DNA of 28,772 nt from Aliivibrio_A kagoshimensis (GTDB lineage: Bacteria > Pseudomonadota > Gammaproteobacteria > Enterobacterales > Vibrionaceae). The notes under the pieces were generated by a model. That model was not told the DNA's origin. It saw nothing but the letters and a program-made list of their open reading frames with translations, and searched no databases. Location: assembly GCF_050337105.1 (NCBI RefSeq), contig NZ_JAKJSQ010000051.1:1-28772 (forward strand). Direction: 5' to 3'. A program made the translations under genes and the position numbers. Positions within the stretch are counted from its first letter, which is position 1. Every line of letters starts with the position of its first letter. Positions 1 through 8,109 of this stretch are shown here, one piece after another.

Positions 1-53
1 GGCAAAGGTTAGTTAGATACATCTTATTATTATAATGAAATTTATAGTGGTAA

Positions 54-824
54 CTACGACGCTCTTTCCATTAACGATCGCACTTGTTCACTTGTACATC
101 CAAAACGTCGCTCTCTGTTAACAAACCAGGCAACAGCAGCCACTAGACTCTCTTCGTTAAACTCTGGCCAGAACTGCTCGGTAAAGTACATTTCAGCGTA
201 TGCTAACTTCCACAACACAAAGTTGCTAATTCTGCACTCACCACCGGTTCTGATCAACAGATCGACATCAGGCTCATCAGACATCTCAATACGCGAACCG
301 ATCAAAGATTCACTGATATCCTCAATGTCAATCGTGCCAGATTTTACATCTTCAGCAATGGTTTTTACCGCTTGGGTAATGTCCCACTTACCACCATAGT
401 TGGCAGCAACATTGAGTATGAGCCCAGAATTATTGCAAGTTAACGCTTCGGCCTCTTTAATTTTCTTCTGTAAACGAGAACTAAATCGACTCTTATCACC
501 GATAATTCGTAACTGGATACCATTTTTATGAAGTCGTTTCACCTCACGTGATAGGACTGTCATAAACAGCTCCATCAATAGGCTCACTTCTTCTTCTGGT
601 CTGCGCCAATTTTCACTGCTAAATGCAAAAAGAGTGACCGCGGTGATCCCTAACTTATTCGCAGCCGCAATGGTGCCTCGTACGGCCTCAACGCCCGCTT
701 TGTGGCCAAAGACTCGTGCTTTGCCTTTTGATTTCGCCCAGCGACCATTACCATCCATGATGATGGCAATATGTTGTGGTAATGACTGAGAATTCAGTAC
801 AGGATCATTGGCTTTATCAGACAT
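54..824 (-). CDS. uppS: Undecaprenyl diphosphate synthase (cis-prenyltransferase)
   Basis: Condenses isopentenyl-PP units onto farnesyl-PP to give C55 undecaprenyl-PP, the lipid carrier for peptidoglycan and O-antigen; a soluble enzyme working at the inner membrane. The 256-residue product carries the family P-loop IIMDGNGRWAK with the catalytic Asp at residue 24, the FSSENW motif, and the RTGGECRISNF block with the RxxRxxN-type IPP site. E. coli has His where this protein has Cys in GGEC. An AAGGGG ribosome site lies just before the ATG. It is the last complete gene of the rpsB-tsf-pyrH-frr-uppS cluster and is separated from frr by a terminator-like hairpin. cdsA would be expected next, but only about 50 bases remain and I cannot identify it. 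Identification is firm. Confidence 0.97.
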   Translation of the reverse strand: MSDKANDPVLNSQSLPQHIAIIMDGNGRWAKSKGKARVFGHKAGVEAVRGTIAAANKLGITAVTLFAFSSENWRRPEEEVSLLMELFMTVLSREVKRLHKNGIQLRIIGDKSRFSSRLQKKIKEAEALTCNNSGLILNVAANYGGKWDITQAVKTIAEDVKSGTIDIEDISESLIGSRIEMSDEPDVDLLIRTGGECRISNFVLWKLAYAEMYFTEQFWPEFNEESLVAAVAWFVNRERRFGCTSEQVRSLMERAS

Positions 825-840
825 AGTGCCCCTTCCTTAC

Positions 841-891
841 AAAAATAAAAAGCGCCACAGTGATGGTTATATCAATTATCACTCAGCGCTT
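841..891 (-). terminator. Rho-independent terminator between frr and uppS
   Basis: Read on the minus strand, AAGCGC-T-GAGTGAT pairs with ATCACT-G-TGGCGCTT around a roughly 13-base loop and is followed by a T-rich run (TTTTTATTTT). It sits just after frr and before the uppS ribosome site, so uppS is either partly uncoupled from upstream transcription or reached by readthrough. Confidence 0.75.
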
Positions 892-915
892 ATTCATCTA
901 TTAATGTAGAGGTAA

Positions 916-1473
916 TTAAACTTCCATCAACTCTTTTTCTTTCACTTCAAGTAGTGAATCAACTAACTTAACCGCAGCATCAGTCAGTTTTTGGATCTCA
1001 TCTTGAGCGCGATGATCATCATCTTCAGAGATCTCTTTCTCTTTAAGAAGTGCTTTTACATCACCGTTAGCATCACGACGAATGTTACGAATAGCAACAC
1101 GTCCATTCTCCGCTTCACCACGTACAATTTTTACAAATTCGCGGCGACGCTCTTCAGTTAATGCAGGAAGTGGTACACGAATAACGGTACCCGCAGACAT
1201 TGGATTCAAACCTAGGCTTGACTTCATGATCGCTTTTTCTACTGCTTGGGCTAACTCTTTATCAAAAACAGTAATGGCTAGCGTACGAGAATCTTCAGCA
1301 ACAATGTTTGCCACTTGATTGATTGGTGTCGCTGCACCGTAATATTCAACACTTAACCCCTGTAATAAGCTCGGGTGTGCACGGCCTGTTCTGATTTTTG
1401 CCAGATTATTCTTTAGCGCTTCTACGCTTTTTTCCATACGCTCTTCAGCGTCTTGTTTGATTTCGTTAATCAC
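916..1473 (-). CDS. frr: Ribosome recycling factor
   Basis: RRF splits post-termination ribosomes together with EF-G, freeing subunits from mRNA; cytoplasmic and essential. The product is 185 residues, the standard length. It matches the family throughout: N-terminal long-helix segment with the RTGRAHPSLL motif near residues 28-37, the small middle domain around YYGAATPINQVANI, and the C-terminal helices with LTEERRREFVKI. It lies downstream of pyrH with a 47-base gap that holds a short perfect hairpin, in the order conserved across proteobacteria. No anomalies are visible. Confidence 0.98.
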   Translation of the reverse strand: MINEIKQDAEERMEKSVEALKNNLAKIRTGRAHPSLLQGLSVEYYGAATPINQVANIVAEDSRTLAITVFDKELAQAVEKAIMKSSLGLNPMSAGTVIRVPLPALTEERRREFVKIVRGEAENGRVAIRNIRRDANGDVKALLKEKEISEDDDHRAQDEIQKLTDAAVKLVDSLLEVKEKELMEV

Positions 1474-1499
1474 AATATCATCCTATACATTCGTTAATC

Positions 1500-1519
1500 A
1501 TTGACTGAAGACAGTCAAT
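1500..1519 (-). other. Intercistronic hairpin immediately after pyrH
   Basis: Perfect inverted repeat ATTGACTG-AAGA-CAGTCAAT (8-bp stem, 4-base loop) touching the pyrH stop codon at 1521-1523. On the minus strand no T-run follows, so it is not a typical terminator. It may protect the pyrH 3' end or mark an RNA processing point before frr. Confidence 0.5.
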
Positions 1520-1520
1520 A

Positions 1521-2252
1521 TCAATCACAATCAGAAATTAATGTACCTTCAGCTTCACCCAAAACGACGCGGCGAAGTGAACCTGGTTTATTCATATTGA
1601 ATACGCGAATTGGCATGTTATGGTCACGTGCTAGCGTAAATGCAGCTAAATCCATGACTTTTAATTCTTTTTCTAAAATCGTGTTATAACTAAGCTTATC
1701 ATAAAGTTTGGCTTCAGGGTTAGCGACAGGATCGCAATCAAAGACACCATCTACTTTCGTCGCTTTTAGTACGATATCAGCTTCAATCTCAATACCGCGT
1801 AAACACGCTGCAGAGTCTGTAGTAAAGAAAGGGTTACCCGTTCCTGCTGAGAATATCACCACTCGGCCTGTGCGTAACTGGCTTATCGCGTCAGCCCAAT
1901 TATAATCATCGCATACACCTTTTAGTGGAATAGCTGACATCACTCGCGCGTTCACATAAGCACGGTGCAGTGCATCACGCATCGCTAGGCCATTCATTAC
2001 TGTTGCTAGCATCCCCATGTGGTCACCCACAACTCTGTTCATACCCGCTTCAGCTAGACCAGCACCACGGAATAAGTTGCCACCACCGATCACGACGCCA
2101 ACTTGAACACCCAGTTCAACTAACTCTTTTATCTCTTGAGCCATACGGTCAAGAATGGTTGGGTCAATGCCAAAACCTTCATTTCCTTGAAGGGCCTCGC
2201 CACTAAGTTTAAGCAAAATACGTTGATAAGTCGGCTTTGGGTTAGTAGTCAT
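1521..2252 (-). CDS. pyrH: UMP kinase
   Basis: Phosphorylates UMP to UDP with ATP in pyrimidine nucleotide synthesis; bacterial UMP kinases are hexamers of the amino-acid-kinase fold. The 243-residue product shows the KLSGEALQG nucleotide-binding start, VVIGGGNLFRG, the GMLATVMN and RDALHRAYVNARV segments, and the STDSAA-type C-terminal region. An in-frame TTG at 2267 could add five residues, but GAAAGG lies about 7 bases before the ATG at 2252, so I use 2252. It follows tsf across a hairpin with a T-run and precedes frr. Compare E. coli PyrH at 241 residues. Confidence 0.97.
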   Translation of the reverse strand: MTTNPKPTYQRILLKLSGEALQGNEGFGIDPTILDRMAQEIKELVELGVQVGVVIGGGNLFRGAGLAEAGMNRVVGDHMGMLATVMNGLAMRDALHRAYVNARVMSAIPLKGVCDDYNWADAISQLRTGRVVIFSAGTGNPFFTTDSAACLRGIEIEADIVLKATKVDGVFDCDPVANPEAKLYDKLSYNTILEKELKVMDLAAFTLARDHNMPIRVFNMNKPGSLRRVVLGEAEGTLISDCD

Positions 2253-2290
2253 GAATTTACCTTTCAAAGAGATTTGTTTATTGATAATTA

Positions 2291-2320
2291 TAAAAAGACC
2301 GCAGCCTTGGCCACGGTCCT
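2291..2320 (-). terminator. Terminator or attenuator between tsf and pyrH
   Basis: On the minus strand GACCGTGGCC pairs with GGCTGCGGTC (10 bp including two wobbles, 2-base loop) at 2297-2318, followed by TTTTTA. It lies about 25 bases after the tsf stop. It would reduce pyrH-frr expression relative to the very highly expressed rpsB-tsf pair. Confidence 0.8.
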
Positions 2321-2344
2321 TAATGTTAACCTAAATAACTAGGA

Positions 2345-3193
2345 TTAACCTTTCTGAACTAGTGCAACTTCGTCTGCAAAGCTCATTTCGCTAGCTTTCT
2401 CGATACCTTCACCCACTTCTAAGCGGATAAAGTTAGTTACTGTCGCGCCTTTAGCTTTAAGCATTTGACCAACAGTTTGAGAAGGGTCCATTACGAACGC
2501 TTGACCTGTCAGAGAAACTTCGCCAGTGAATTTCTTCATGCGGCCAACAACCATTTTCTCTGCGATTTCAGCTGGCTTACCAGACTGAATAGCGATATCG
2601 ATTTGAATTTGTTTTTCTTTTGCAACAACATCAGCTGGTACGTCATCAGGAGTAACGTAATCAGGTTTAGAAGCAGCAACGTGCATTGCAACTTGCTTAA
2701 GAGTCTCTGCGTCTGCATCAGAAGCAGCAACTACCACACCAATACGCTCACCGTGACGGTAAGAACCAACCACATCGCCTTCGATGTATTCAACACGGCG
2801 GATGCTCATGTTCTCACCGATTTTAGCAACTAGTGCAGCACGTTGCTCTTCAAATTTAGCTTGAAGTGCCGCTGTATCTAGTTTCTCAGCTAGTGCTGTT
2901 TCTGCAACTTCGTTAGAGAATGCAAGGAAGCTTGCATCTTTTGCAACGAAGTCAGTTTCACAGTTAACTTCAAGAATAGCAGCAACACCTGCCGCTTCTT
3001 TAATTAAGATTACACCATCAGCTGCAACACGACCCGCTTTTTTAGCTGCTTTAGCCGCGCCACTTTTACGCATGTTCTCGATCGCTAATTCAATATCAGC
3101 ATTCGCTTCAACAAGCGCTTTTTTACAATCCATCATGCCTGCGCCAGTACGTTCGCGCAGTTCTTTAACTAGAGCAGCAGTAACAGTTGCCAT
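2345..3193 (-). CDS. tsf: Translation elongation factor Ts
   Basis: Guanine-nucleotide exchange factor for EF-Tu. The product has 282 residues, essentially the same as E. coli EF-Ts. It starts with the UBA-like N-terminal domain (VKELRERTGAGMMDCKKAL, residues about 9-27) and contains the signature VNCETDFVAKD near residue 76-86, whose Asp-Phe pair contacts EF-Tu helix D. The C-terminal part includes the coiled-coil and the GQAFVMDPSQTV module. A clear GAGGA site precedes the ATG. It is co-oriented with rpsB 136 bases upstream, the universal rpsB-tsf pairing, with several hairpins in the gap. Confidence 0.98.
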   Translation of the reverse strand: MATVTAALVKELRERTGAGMMDCKKALVEANADIELAIENMRKSGAAKAAKKAGRVAADGVILIKEAAGVAAILEVNCETDFVAKDASFLAFSNEVAETALAEKLDTAALQAKFEEQRAALVAKIGENMSIRRVEYIEGDVVGSYRHGERIGVVVAASDADAETLKQVAMHVAASKPDYVTPDDVPADVVAKEKQIQIDIAIQSGKPAEIAEKMVVGRMKKFTGEVSLTGQAFVMDPSQTVGQMLKAKGATVTNFIRLEVGEGIEKASEMSFADEVALVQKG

Positions 3194-3235
3194 TGTTTAA
3201 TCCTCGATAATTCCATTAAATGGAAAATTAAAAAT

Positions 3236-3259
3236 CAGGGGCCAGAATACCGGCCCCTG
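3236..3259 (-). terminator. GC-rich hairpin with T-run between rpsB and tsf
   Basis: On the minus strand CAGGGGCC pairs perfectly with GGCCCCTG around an 8-base loop, followed by ATTTTTAATTTT. It has the form of an intrinsic terminator, yet tsf follows 43 bases later, so it probably acts as an attenuator that tunes the tsf to rpsB ratio. It may also be an RNase or stability element. Confidence 0.7.
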
Positions 3260-3268
3260 CTAACTATG

Positions 3269-3327
3269 CTTAACTTTAAAAGTTAAGAGACTCACCAGGA
3301 GTGAGCTAAATCATTTTCACTAAGTGA
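3269..3327 (-). other. Hairpin cluster after rpsB
   Basis: Three further inverted repeats precede the GC-rich hairpin in the rpsB-tsf gap: CTTAACTT-TAA-AAGTTAAG (3269-3287), CTCAC-CAGGA-GTGAG (3291-3305) and a TTTCAC...GTGAAA repeat near 3315-3330 that abuts the rpsB stop. The CTCAC hairpin would show TCCTG on the transcript loop. Function is unknown; possibly mRNA stability. Confidence 0.45.
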
Positions 3328-3329
3328 AA

Positions 3330-4061
3330 TTATTTAGCTTCTTCTACGAAACCGTCTTGCTCAGCTTGAACTACTAGGTCTTGGTTACGACCTTCAGTTA
3401 CAGCTTGGCCAGCAGAGCCTAGGTAAAGTTTGATAGCGCGGATTGCGTCATCGTTACCTGGGATTACGTAGTCAACGCCATCTGGGTCAGAGTTAGTATC
3501 AACAACAGCAAATACTGGGATACCTAGGTTGTTTGCTTCTTTAATCGCAATATGTTCGTGATCAGCATCAATAACAAAAAGTGCGTCTGGAAGACCACCC
3601 ATGTTTTTGATTCCGCCTAGAGAACGCTCTAGTTTTTCCATAGAACGAGTACGCATTAGCGCTTCTTTCTTAGTGATTTTTTCGAAAGTGCCATCTTGAG
3701 ACTGTGCTTCAAACTCTTTTAGACGTTTGATTGACTGACGTACAGTTTTGTAGTTAGTCAACATACCACCCAACCAACGGTTGTTTACGTAGTACTGGTT
3801 GCTCTCGATTGCAGCTTCTTTAATAGCTTCAGATGCGGCACGCTTAGTACCAACAAAAAGAACCTTACCTTTACGAGATCCAATTTTGCCTAACTCAGCA
3901 AGTGCTTCGTTGAACATTGGAACAGTAGATTCTAAGTTGATGATATGAACTTTGTTACGTGCACCGAAAATGAAAGGCTTCATTTTTGGGTTCCAGTAAC
4001 GAGTTTGGTGACCGAAGTGAACACCAGCTTGAAGCATGTCGCGCATTGATACAGTAGCCAT
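3330..4061 (-). CDS. rpsB: 30S ribosomal protein S2
   Basis: S2 joins the 30S subunit late, bridging head and body near S1. The 243-residue product matches the family end to end: MRDMLQAGVHFGHQTRYWNPKMKPFIFG at the N terminus, VLFVGTKRAA, the NRWLGGMLTNYKTVR block, and the DALFVIDADHEHIAIKEANNLGIPVFAVVDTNSDP block. First gene of the cluster. Upstream lie a leader with the conserved S2-type hairpin and a promoter with a GC-rich discriminator, consistent with autoregulation by S2 and stringent control as known in E. coli. Confidence 0.99.
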   Translation of the reverse strand: MATVSMRDMLQAGVHFGHQTRYWNPKMKPFIFGARNKVHIINLESTVPMFNEALAELGKIGSRKGKVLFVGTKRAASEAIKEAAIESNQYYVNNRWLGGMLTNYKTVRQSIKRLKEFEAQSQDGTFEKITKKEALMRTRSMEKLERSLGGIKNMGGLPDALFVIDADHEHIAIKEANNLGIPVFAVVDTNSDPDGVDYVIPGNDDAIRAIKLYLGSAGQAVTEGRNQDLVVQAEQDGFVEEAK

Positions 4062-4140
4062 TTAATAATTCCTCTATGGGGTTAGGCCTCCACACTCCCC
4101 ATGTTACCGACCTTATTAGCTTGAGAATCAAACTGTACGG
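4062..4140 (-). promoter_or_regulatory. rpsB 5' leader with S2-autoregulation motif
   Basis: On the minus strand ATGGGG (4102-4097) pairs with CCCCAT (4081-4076) around a loop with GTGGAGG, directly before the rpsB ribosome site (GAGGAA). The GGGG...GTGGAGGC...CCCC arrangement resembles the conserved rpsB leader through which S2 represses rpsB-tsf in E. coli. That S2 binds here is inference from family knowledge. Confidence 0.75.
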
Positions 4141-4217
4141 CACCCCGGAACATGTGTCGGAATGTGTGTGATTTAAAGTAATTTATGTTCGAACGCACAA
4201 TCCAAAGATCATGAATC

Positions 4218-4250
4218 CGGCGCGCTTTATACCATAAAACGACCACCAAT
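4218..4250 (-). promoter_or_regulatory. rpsB promoter, extended -10 with GC discriminator
   Basis: The minus strand shows TGG-TATAAA (extended -10; hexamer at 4226-4231) followed by GCGCGCC. The -35 is poor. The combination of extended -10 and GC-rich discriminator resembles the E. coli rpsB promoter and is the classic feature of ppGpp/DksA-controlled ribosomal promoters. The start would lie near 4219, giving a leader of about 155 bases. Confidence 0.75.
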
Positions 4251-4349
4251 ATCCACTATTATCATCATTTTTTACTCTAGAGTTTCCTCATTGCTTCGTC
4301 ACTGGTAACATAGTTTGATTGCATACTTGTCGCTAGTAGAGAATATAAA

Positions 4350-5228
4350 ATGGCCGTAATAATAAAAACCTCGGAAGAGATAGAAAAGATGCGAATTGCG
4401 GGCAAACTTGCCGCGGACGTATTAGAGATGATTGAACCCTACATTGTTGAAGGGGTAACTACCGAAAGACTCAACCAGATTTGTGACGATTATGCTCGTA
4501 ATAATAACGCCTACTCTGCACCGTTAAACTATCATGGTTTTACTAAATCTATCTGCACTTCGATCAATCACGTTGTCTGCCATGGCATACCAGCGTCTAA
4601 CGATGAGCAAGGTTCTTCTGGTGAACTAAAACCTGCAGTCTTAAAAAGTGGCGATATTCTAAATGTCGATATTACGGTCATTATTCCGGATGATCCTGAC
4701 GCAAACTTAGACACTCGACCTGTTGGTTATCACGGCGATACATCAAAAATGTTTTTGGTGGGTGAAGTAACGCAACCTAACAGCCGCTTGTGCAGTGTTG
4801 CTCAAGAGTCTCTTTATGTTGGTATGCGAAAAGTTCGTCCTGGCGCTAAACTTGGCGAAATAGGCACCGCGATTGAGAAGTACATTAAAAATAATAATAA
4901 GAAAAACCCAAAGAATAAATACTCCATTGTTCGAGATTTTTGTGGCCATGGCATAGGTAAAGGCTTCCATGAAGACCCTCAAGTTGTGCACTATAAAAAT
5001 AACGATAAAACCGTATTAAAAGAGGGAATGTGTTTCACCATTGAACCGATGATTAACGCGGGTAAGTTTGGTTGTGTCGTTGATGAAGCTGATGGCTGGA
5101 CCGTGTATACCGTCGATGGAAAAAATACCGCACAATGGGAGCACACTTTGTTAGTGACCAAAAATGGTTGTGAAGTGCTCACTTTACGCTCTGATGAGAA
5201 TATACCGAGATTCTTCAATAATAAGTAA
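4350..5228 (+). CDS. map: Methionine aminopeptidase, type I
   Basis: Removes the initiator Met from nascent proteins co-translationally. The five metal ligands are visible: Asp107 (NVDITV), Asp130 (HGDTSKMF), His200 (CGHGIG), Glu232 (IEPM) and Glu264 (WEHTLLV), with substrate-binding His78 (VCHGIP) and His207 (FHEDP). At 292 residues it is about 28 longer than E. coli Map. The extra length lies in inserts between VCHGIP and DILNVD (NDEQGSSGELKPAV), after DITV (PDDPDANLDTRPVG) and near 181-190 (NNNKKNPKNK). It is divergent from rpsB, as in E. coli, and is followed by glnD after 88 bases. The ribosome site is weak (GAGA). Confidence 0.97.
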   Translation: MAVIIKTSEEIEKMRIAGKLAADVLEMIEPYIVEGVTTERLNQICDDYARNNNAYSAPLNYHGFTKSICTSINHVVCHGIPASNDEQGSSGELKPAVLKSGDILNVDITVIIPDDPDANLDTRPVGYHGDTSKMFLVGEVTQPNSRLCSVAQESLYVGMRKVRPGAKLGEIGTAIEKYIKNNNKKNPKNKYSIVRDFCGHGIGKGFHEDPQVVHYKNNDKTVLKEGMCFTIEPMINAGKFGCVVDEADGWTVYTVDGKNTAQWEHTLLVTKNGCEVLTLRSDENIPRFFNNK

Positions 5229-5247
5229 CCCTGCGCGACATCATTTG

Positions 5248-5276
5248 AGCAGTTCATTGTAAAATGTTGAACTGCT
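5248..5276 (+). other. Hairpin between map and glnD
   Basis: AGCAGTTCA pairs with TGAACTGCT (9-bp perfect stem, 11-base loop) 19 bases after the map stop. It has no T-run, so termination is uncertain; it may mark the map 3' end or an RNA processing site. Confidence 0.45.
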
Positions 5277-5316
5277 TAATCTAGCTCAATGACTCAACTA
5301 AGCTGCAAGGAACGCT

Positions 5317-7947
5317 ATGCTTAACACTCTCATTACTCCCGACAATTTAAGCCAGCAACAGATCACATCTCACTATATCCGTGAGCAACTGGACCTATTT
5401 TCTGAACAGCAAAAGCAACAATTTATTGAACGTGGTGCGGTAGATATTTTAGTACTAGAGCGTTCACAATATATCGACAAACTGCTCAGACGCCTTTGGT
5501 CTCACTACCAGCTCGACAGCATAAATAAACTCGCATTAGTCGCAGTAGGTGGATATGGTAGAGAAGAGTTACACCCACTGTCAGACATCGATCTGCTTAT
5601 CCTATCCGAATCCCAACTGTCTGAGCCTCTCGGCGAAACTGTCAGTGAGTTTCTCACTTTTTTATGGGACCTCCGCTTAGAAGTTGGCCACAGTGTCAGA
5701 ACAGTTGAGCAGTGCTTTGACGTTGGTAAAGGGGACATTACTGTCGCCACCAACCTTCAAGAATCCAGACTTCTTTTTGGCTGTGAAGAGACATTTGAAC
5801 AGCTGCAACAGACGATTGTATCACCACAATTTTGGCCAAGTGAAGACTTCTATCAAGCCAAACTGACAGAACAGCGTGAGCGACACGCCCGCTTTCATGA
5901 TACGGCGTACAATCTAGAACCAGATATTAAGTCCACACCTGGTGGTTTAAGAGATATTCACACGCTTAGTTGGGTCGCACGTCGACATTTCGGGGCGACA
6001 TCACTGCATGAAATGAGTGTTTACGGCTTTTTAACTGACGCCGAATTTCGAGAGCTAGTTGAGTGCCAAGACTACCTATGGCGAGTCCGTTTTGCCCTCC
6101 ACCTCGAGCTAAAACGCTATGACAACCGCCTCACCTTTGGTCATCAAGCTCAAGTCGCTGAACATTTAGGTATTGTGGATCAAGGTAACCGCGGTGTTGA
6201 GCGAATGATGAAAGAGTTCTACCGTACATTACGACGTGTAACAGAGCTCAATACCATGTTACTAAAGCTGTTTGATCAAGCAATACTGCATAAAGGTGAA
6301 GAGCCTGAAGCGATCATTATCGACGATGACTTTCAAGTTCGTGGCAGCCTCATCGAAGCACGTAAACCTGCACTTTTTCAAGCCAGACCGGAAAGTATTC
6401 TTGATATGTTCTTGCATGTGGCTAACGATTCGGACATTGATGGCGTCAGTCCGCCGACATTGCGGCAGTTAAGAACCGCACGCAGGCGCCTTAATAAATT
6501 TTTATGTGAAATACCAGAAGCCAAAGAGAAATTTATCGCCCTGCTTCGCCATCCGAATGCACTCATCAAAGCATTCAGTTTAATGCACAAATTAGGCGTT
6601 CTGCCCGCTTACCTTCCTCAATGGAGTCAAATTGTTGGCCAGATGCAGTTTGATCTATTCCATGTTTACACCGTTGATGAACACAGCATGCGACTGCTTA
6701 ATCACATCAATAAATTTTCACAGCCTGAGTATAAAGAGCGTCACCCTATCTGCTGTGATGTCTACCCAAAAATCATCCGAAAAGATCTGCTGATCGTAGC
6801 GGCTATTTTCCATGATATTGGTAAAGGCCGAGGGGGAGATCACTCTGAAATTGGTGCCGTTGATGCTTATGAGTTCTGTATTGACCATGACTTCTCTAAG
6901 CCTGAAGCAAAACTGGTCTCATGGTTGGTCAAAAATCACCTTCTGATGTCAGTAACGGCACAAAGGCGAGATATTTACGACCCAGAAGTGATCACCGAAT
7001 TTGCCAAAACGGTTCGTGAAGAGGACTATCTCGATTATCTTGTCTGCTTAACGGTTGCCGATATATGTGCGACTAATCCTGATTTATGGAACAGCTGGAA
7101 AAGAACCTTAATTGCGGAGCTCTACTACTCCACTCAACGTGCCCTTAGACGCGGTTTAGAGAATCCGCCGGATCTACGTGAACGTATTCGTCACAATCAA
7201 TTTATCGCTTCAGCCCAGCTGCGCAGTGAAAACTTCACGCCGAGAGAGATTGAGCTATTATGGCGTAGGTTTAAAGCCGACTACTTTCTACGGCACACCC
7301 CAAAGCAGATCACTTGGCATACCTCCTATCTGCTTAAACATAATAGCAACAAAACACTGATCTTAATCAGTAATGAATCTGCAAGAGGTGGTACTGAACT
7401 GTTTGTTTACAGCAAAGATAAACCAAAACTGTTTGCTTCGGTTGTTGCTGAGTTAGATCGCCGTAATTTCACCATTTTAAATGCTCAGATCATGACCAGT
7501 AAAGATGGTTACTCTCTGGATACTTTTATTATTCTTGATAATAAAAACCAGCTTATTGAACTCGATCGTCATCCTGCTATTGTTGAGCAGCTAACGACCA
7601 TACTTGAGCAAGAGGCGCCCTCTGAGATACGAATACGCCGAACCCCAAGAAACTTACAGCACTTCAATGTAAAAACCAAAGCCGACTTTCTTCCTACCAA
7701 AACAGGAAAAAGAACGCTACTAGAACTGGTTGCTTTAGACACGCCAGGGCTACTCACTATCATTAGTGTGACGTTATCATCGCTTAATATTAACCTCCAT
7801 GCGGCAAAAATATCCACCATTGGAGAACGGGCAGAGGATCTCTTTATTGTCACTTCAGAACAAGGGACGCCTTTAACTCTTGAGCAACAAACAGAAGTAC
7901 AATCAGCCCTATTAAAAAATATCCAACAGCTCGAAGATTCTGAATAA
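5317..7947 (+). CDS. glnD: PII uridylyltransferase / uridylyl-removing enzyme
   Basis: Bifunctional nitrogen sensor: uridylylates PII when glutamine is low and removes UMP when it is high, thereby controlling glutamine synthetase and NtrBC. Domain order in 876 residues: nucleotidyltransferase with GGYGREELHPLSDIDLL (Gly-Gly at 78-79, metal Asp90 and Asp92), a GlnD-type helical linker, an HD hydrolase domain (His456 in VDEHSMRLL, HD pair at 499-500 in FHDIGKGRGGDHS), and two C-terminal ACT domains (about 694-770 and 799-875) for glutamine sensing. All catalytic motifs are intact. The end is followed by two hairpins. It follows map as in E. coli; dapD is absent downstream. Confidence 0.98.
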   Translation: MLNTLITPDNLSQQQITSHYIREQLDLFSEQQKQQFIERGAVDILVLERSQYIDKLLRRLWSHYQLDSINKLALVAVGGYGREELHPLSDIDLLILSESQLSEPLGETVSEFLTFLWDLRLEVGHSVRTVEQCFDVGKGDITVATNLQESRLLFGCEETFEQLQQTIVSPQFWPSEDFYQAKLTEQRERHARFHDTAYNLEPDIKSTPGGLRDIHTLSWVARRHFGATSLHEMSVYGFLTDAEFRELVECQDYLWRVRFALHLELKRYDNRLTFGHQAQVAEHLGIVDQGNRGVERMMKEFYRTLRRVTELNTMLLKLFDQAILHKGEEPEAIIIDDDFQVRGSLIEARKPALFQARPESILDMFLHVANDSDIDGVSPPTLRQLRTARRRLNKFLCEIPEAKEKFIALLRHPNALIKAFSLMHKLGVLPAYLPQWSQIVGQMQFDLFHVYTVDEHSMRLLNHINKFSQPEYKERHPICCDVYPKIIRKDLLIVAAIFHDIGKGRGGDHSEIGAVDAYEFCIDHDFSKPEAKLVSWLVKNHLLMSVTAQRRDIYDPEVITEFAKTVREEDYLDYLVCLTVADICATNPDLWNSWKRTLIAELYYSTQRALRRGLENPPDLRERIRHNQFIASAQLRSENFTPREIELLWRRFKADYFLRHTPKQITWHTSYLLKHNSNKTLILISNESARGGTELFVYSKDKPKLFASVVAELDRRNFTILNAQIMTSKDGYSLDTFIILDNKNQLIELDRHPAIVEQLTTILEQEAPSEIRIRRTPRNLQHFNVKTKADFLPTKTGKRTLLELVALDTPGLLTIISVTLSSLNINLHAAKISTIGERAEDLFIVTSEQGTPLTLEQQTEVQSALLKNIQQLEDSE

Positions 7948-7964
7948 AAGTCACGTCTCAAAAA

Positions 7965-7993
7965 ATCGCTCTTATTAGAGAAATAAGAGCGAT
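7965..7993 (+). terminator. Hairpin terminator after glnD
   Basis: ATCGCTCTTATT pairs perfectly with AATAAGAGCGAT (12-bp stem, 5-base loop), followed by CTTCTCC. The stem is strong and the T-run poor on this strand; AAAAAA lies on the other side. A second hairpin follows at 8033. Confidence 0.6.
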
Positions 7994-8032
7994 CTTCTCC
8001 ACAACTCTTTGCTTTGTTTTAAAAAATGGCTA

Positions 8033-8067
8033 TAACCTAGCAACATCTACTGCTAGAGTTATTTTTT
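8033..8067 (+). terminator. Rho-independent terminator upstream of yaeH
   Basis: TAACcTAGCA pairs with TGCTAgaGTTA with an internal mismatch, followed by TTTTTT (8062-8067). With the hairpin at 7965 it forms a tandem terminator closing map-glnD, so yaeH probably needs its own promoter or readthrough. Confidence 0.7.
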
Positions 8068-8109
8068 GTAACACTAATTTTACCTTCCACTTACAGAAAT
8101 GGGGTTTCT

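Noticed and set aside
1..53. Possible start of cdsA downstream of uppS (ATG on the minus strand at 20-22)
   Set aside because: Only seven codons remain, they do not match the usual CdsA start, and no ribosome site is visible.
3955..4143. 62-codon frame over the rpsB start and leader
   Set aside because: It overlaps rpsB out of frame and the structured leader, and has no family resemblance.
7569..7961. 130-codon minus-strand frame over the glnD end
   Set aside because: Antisense to the conserved ACT domain; composition is that of a shadow frame.
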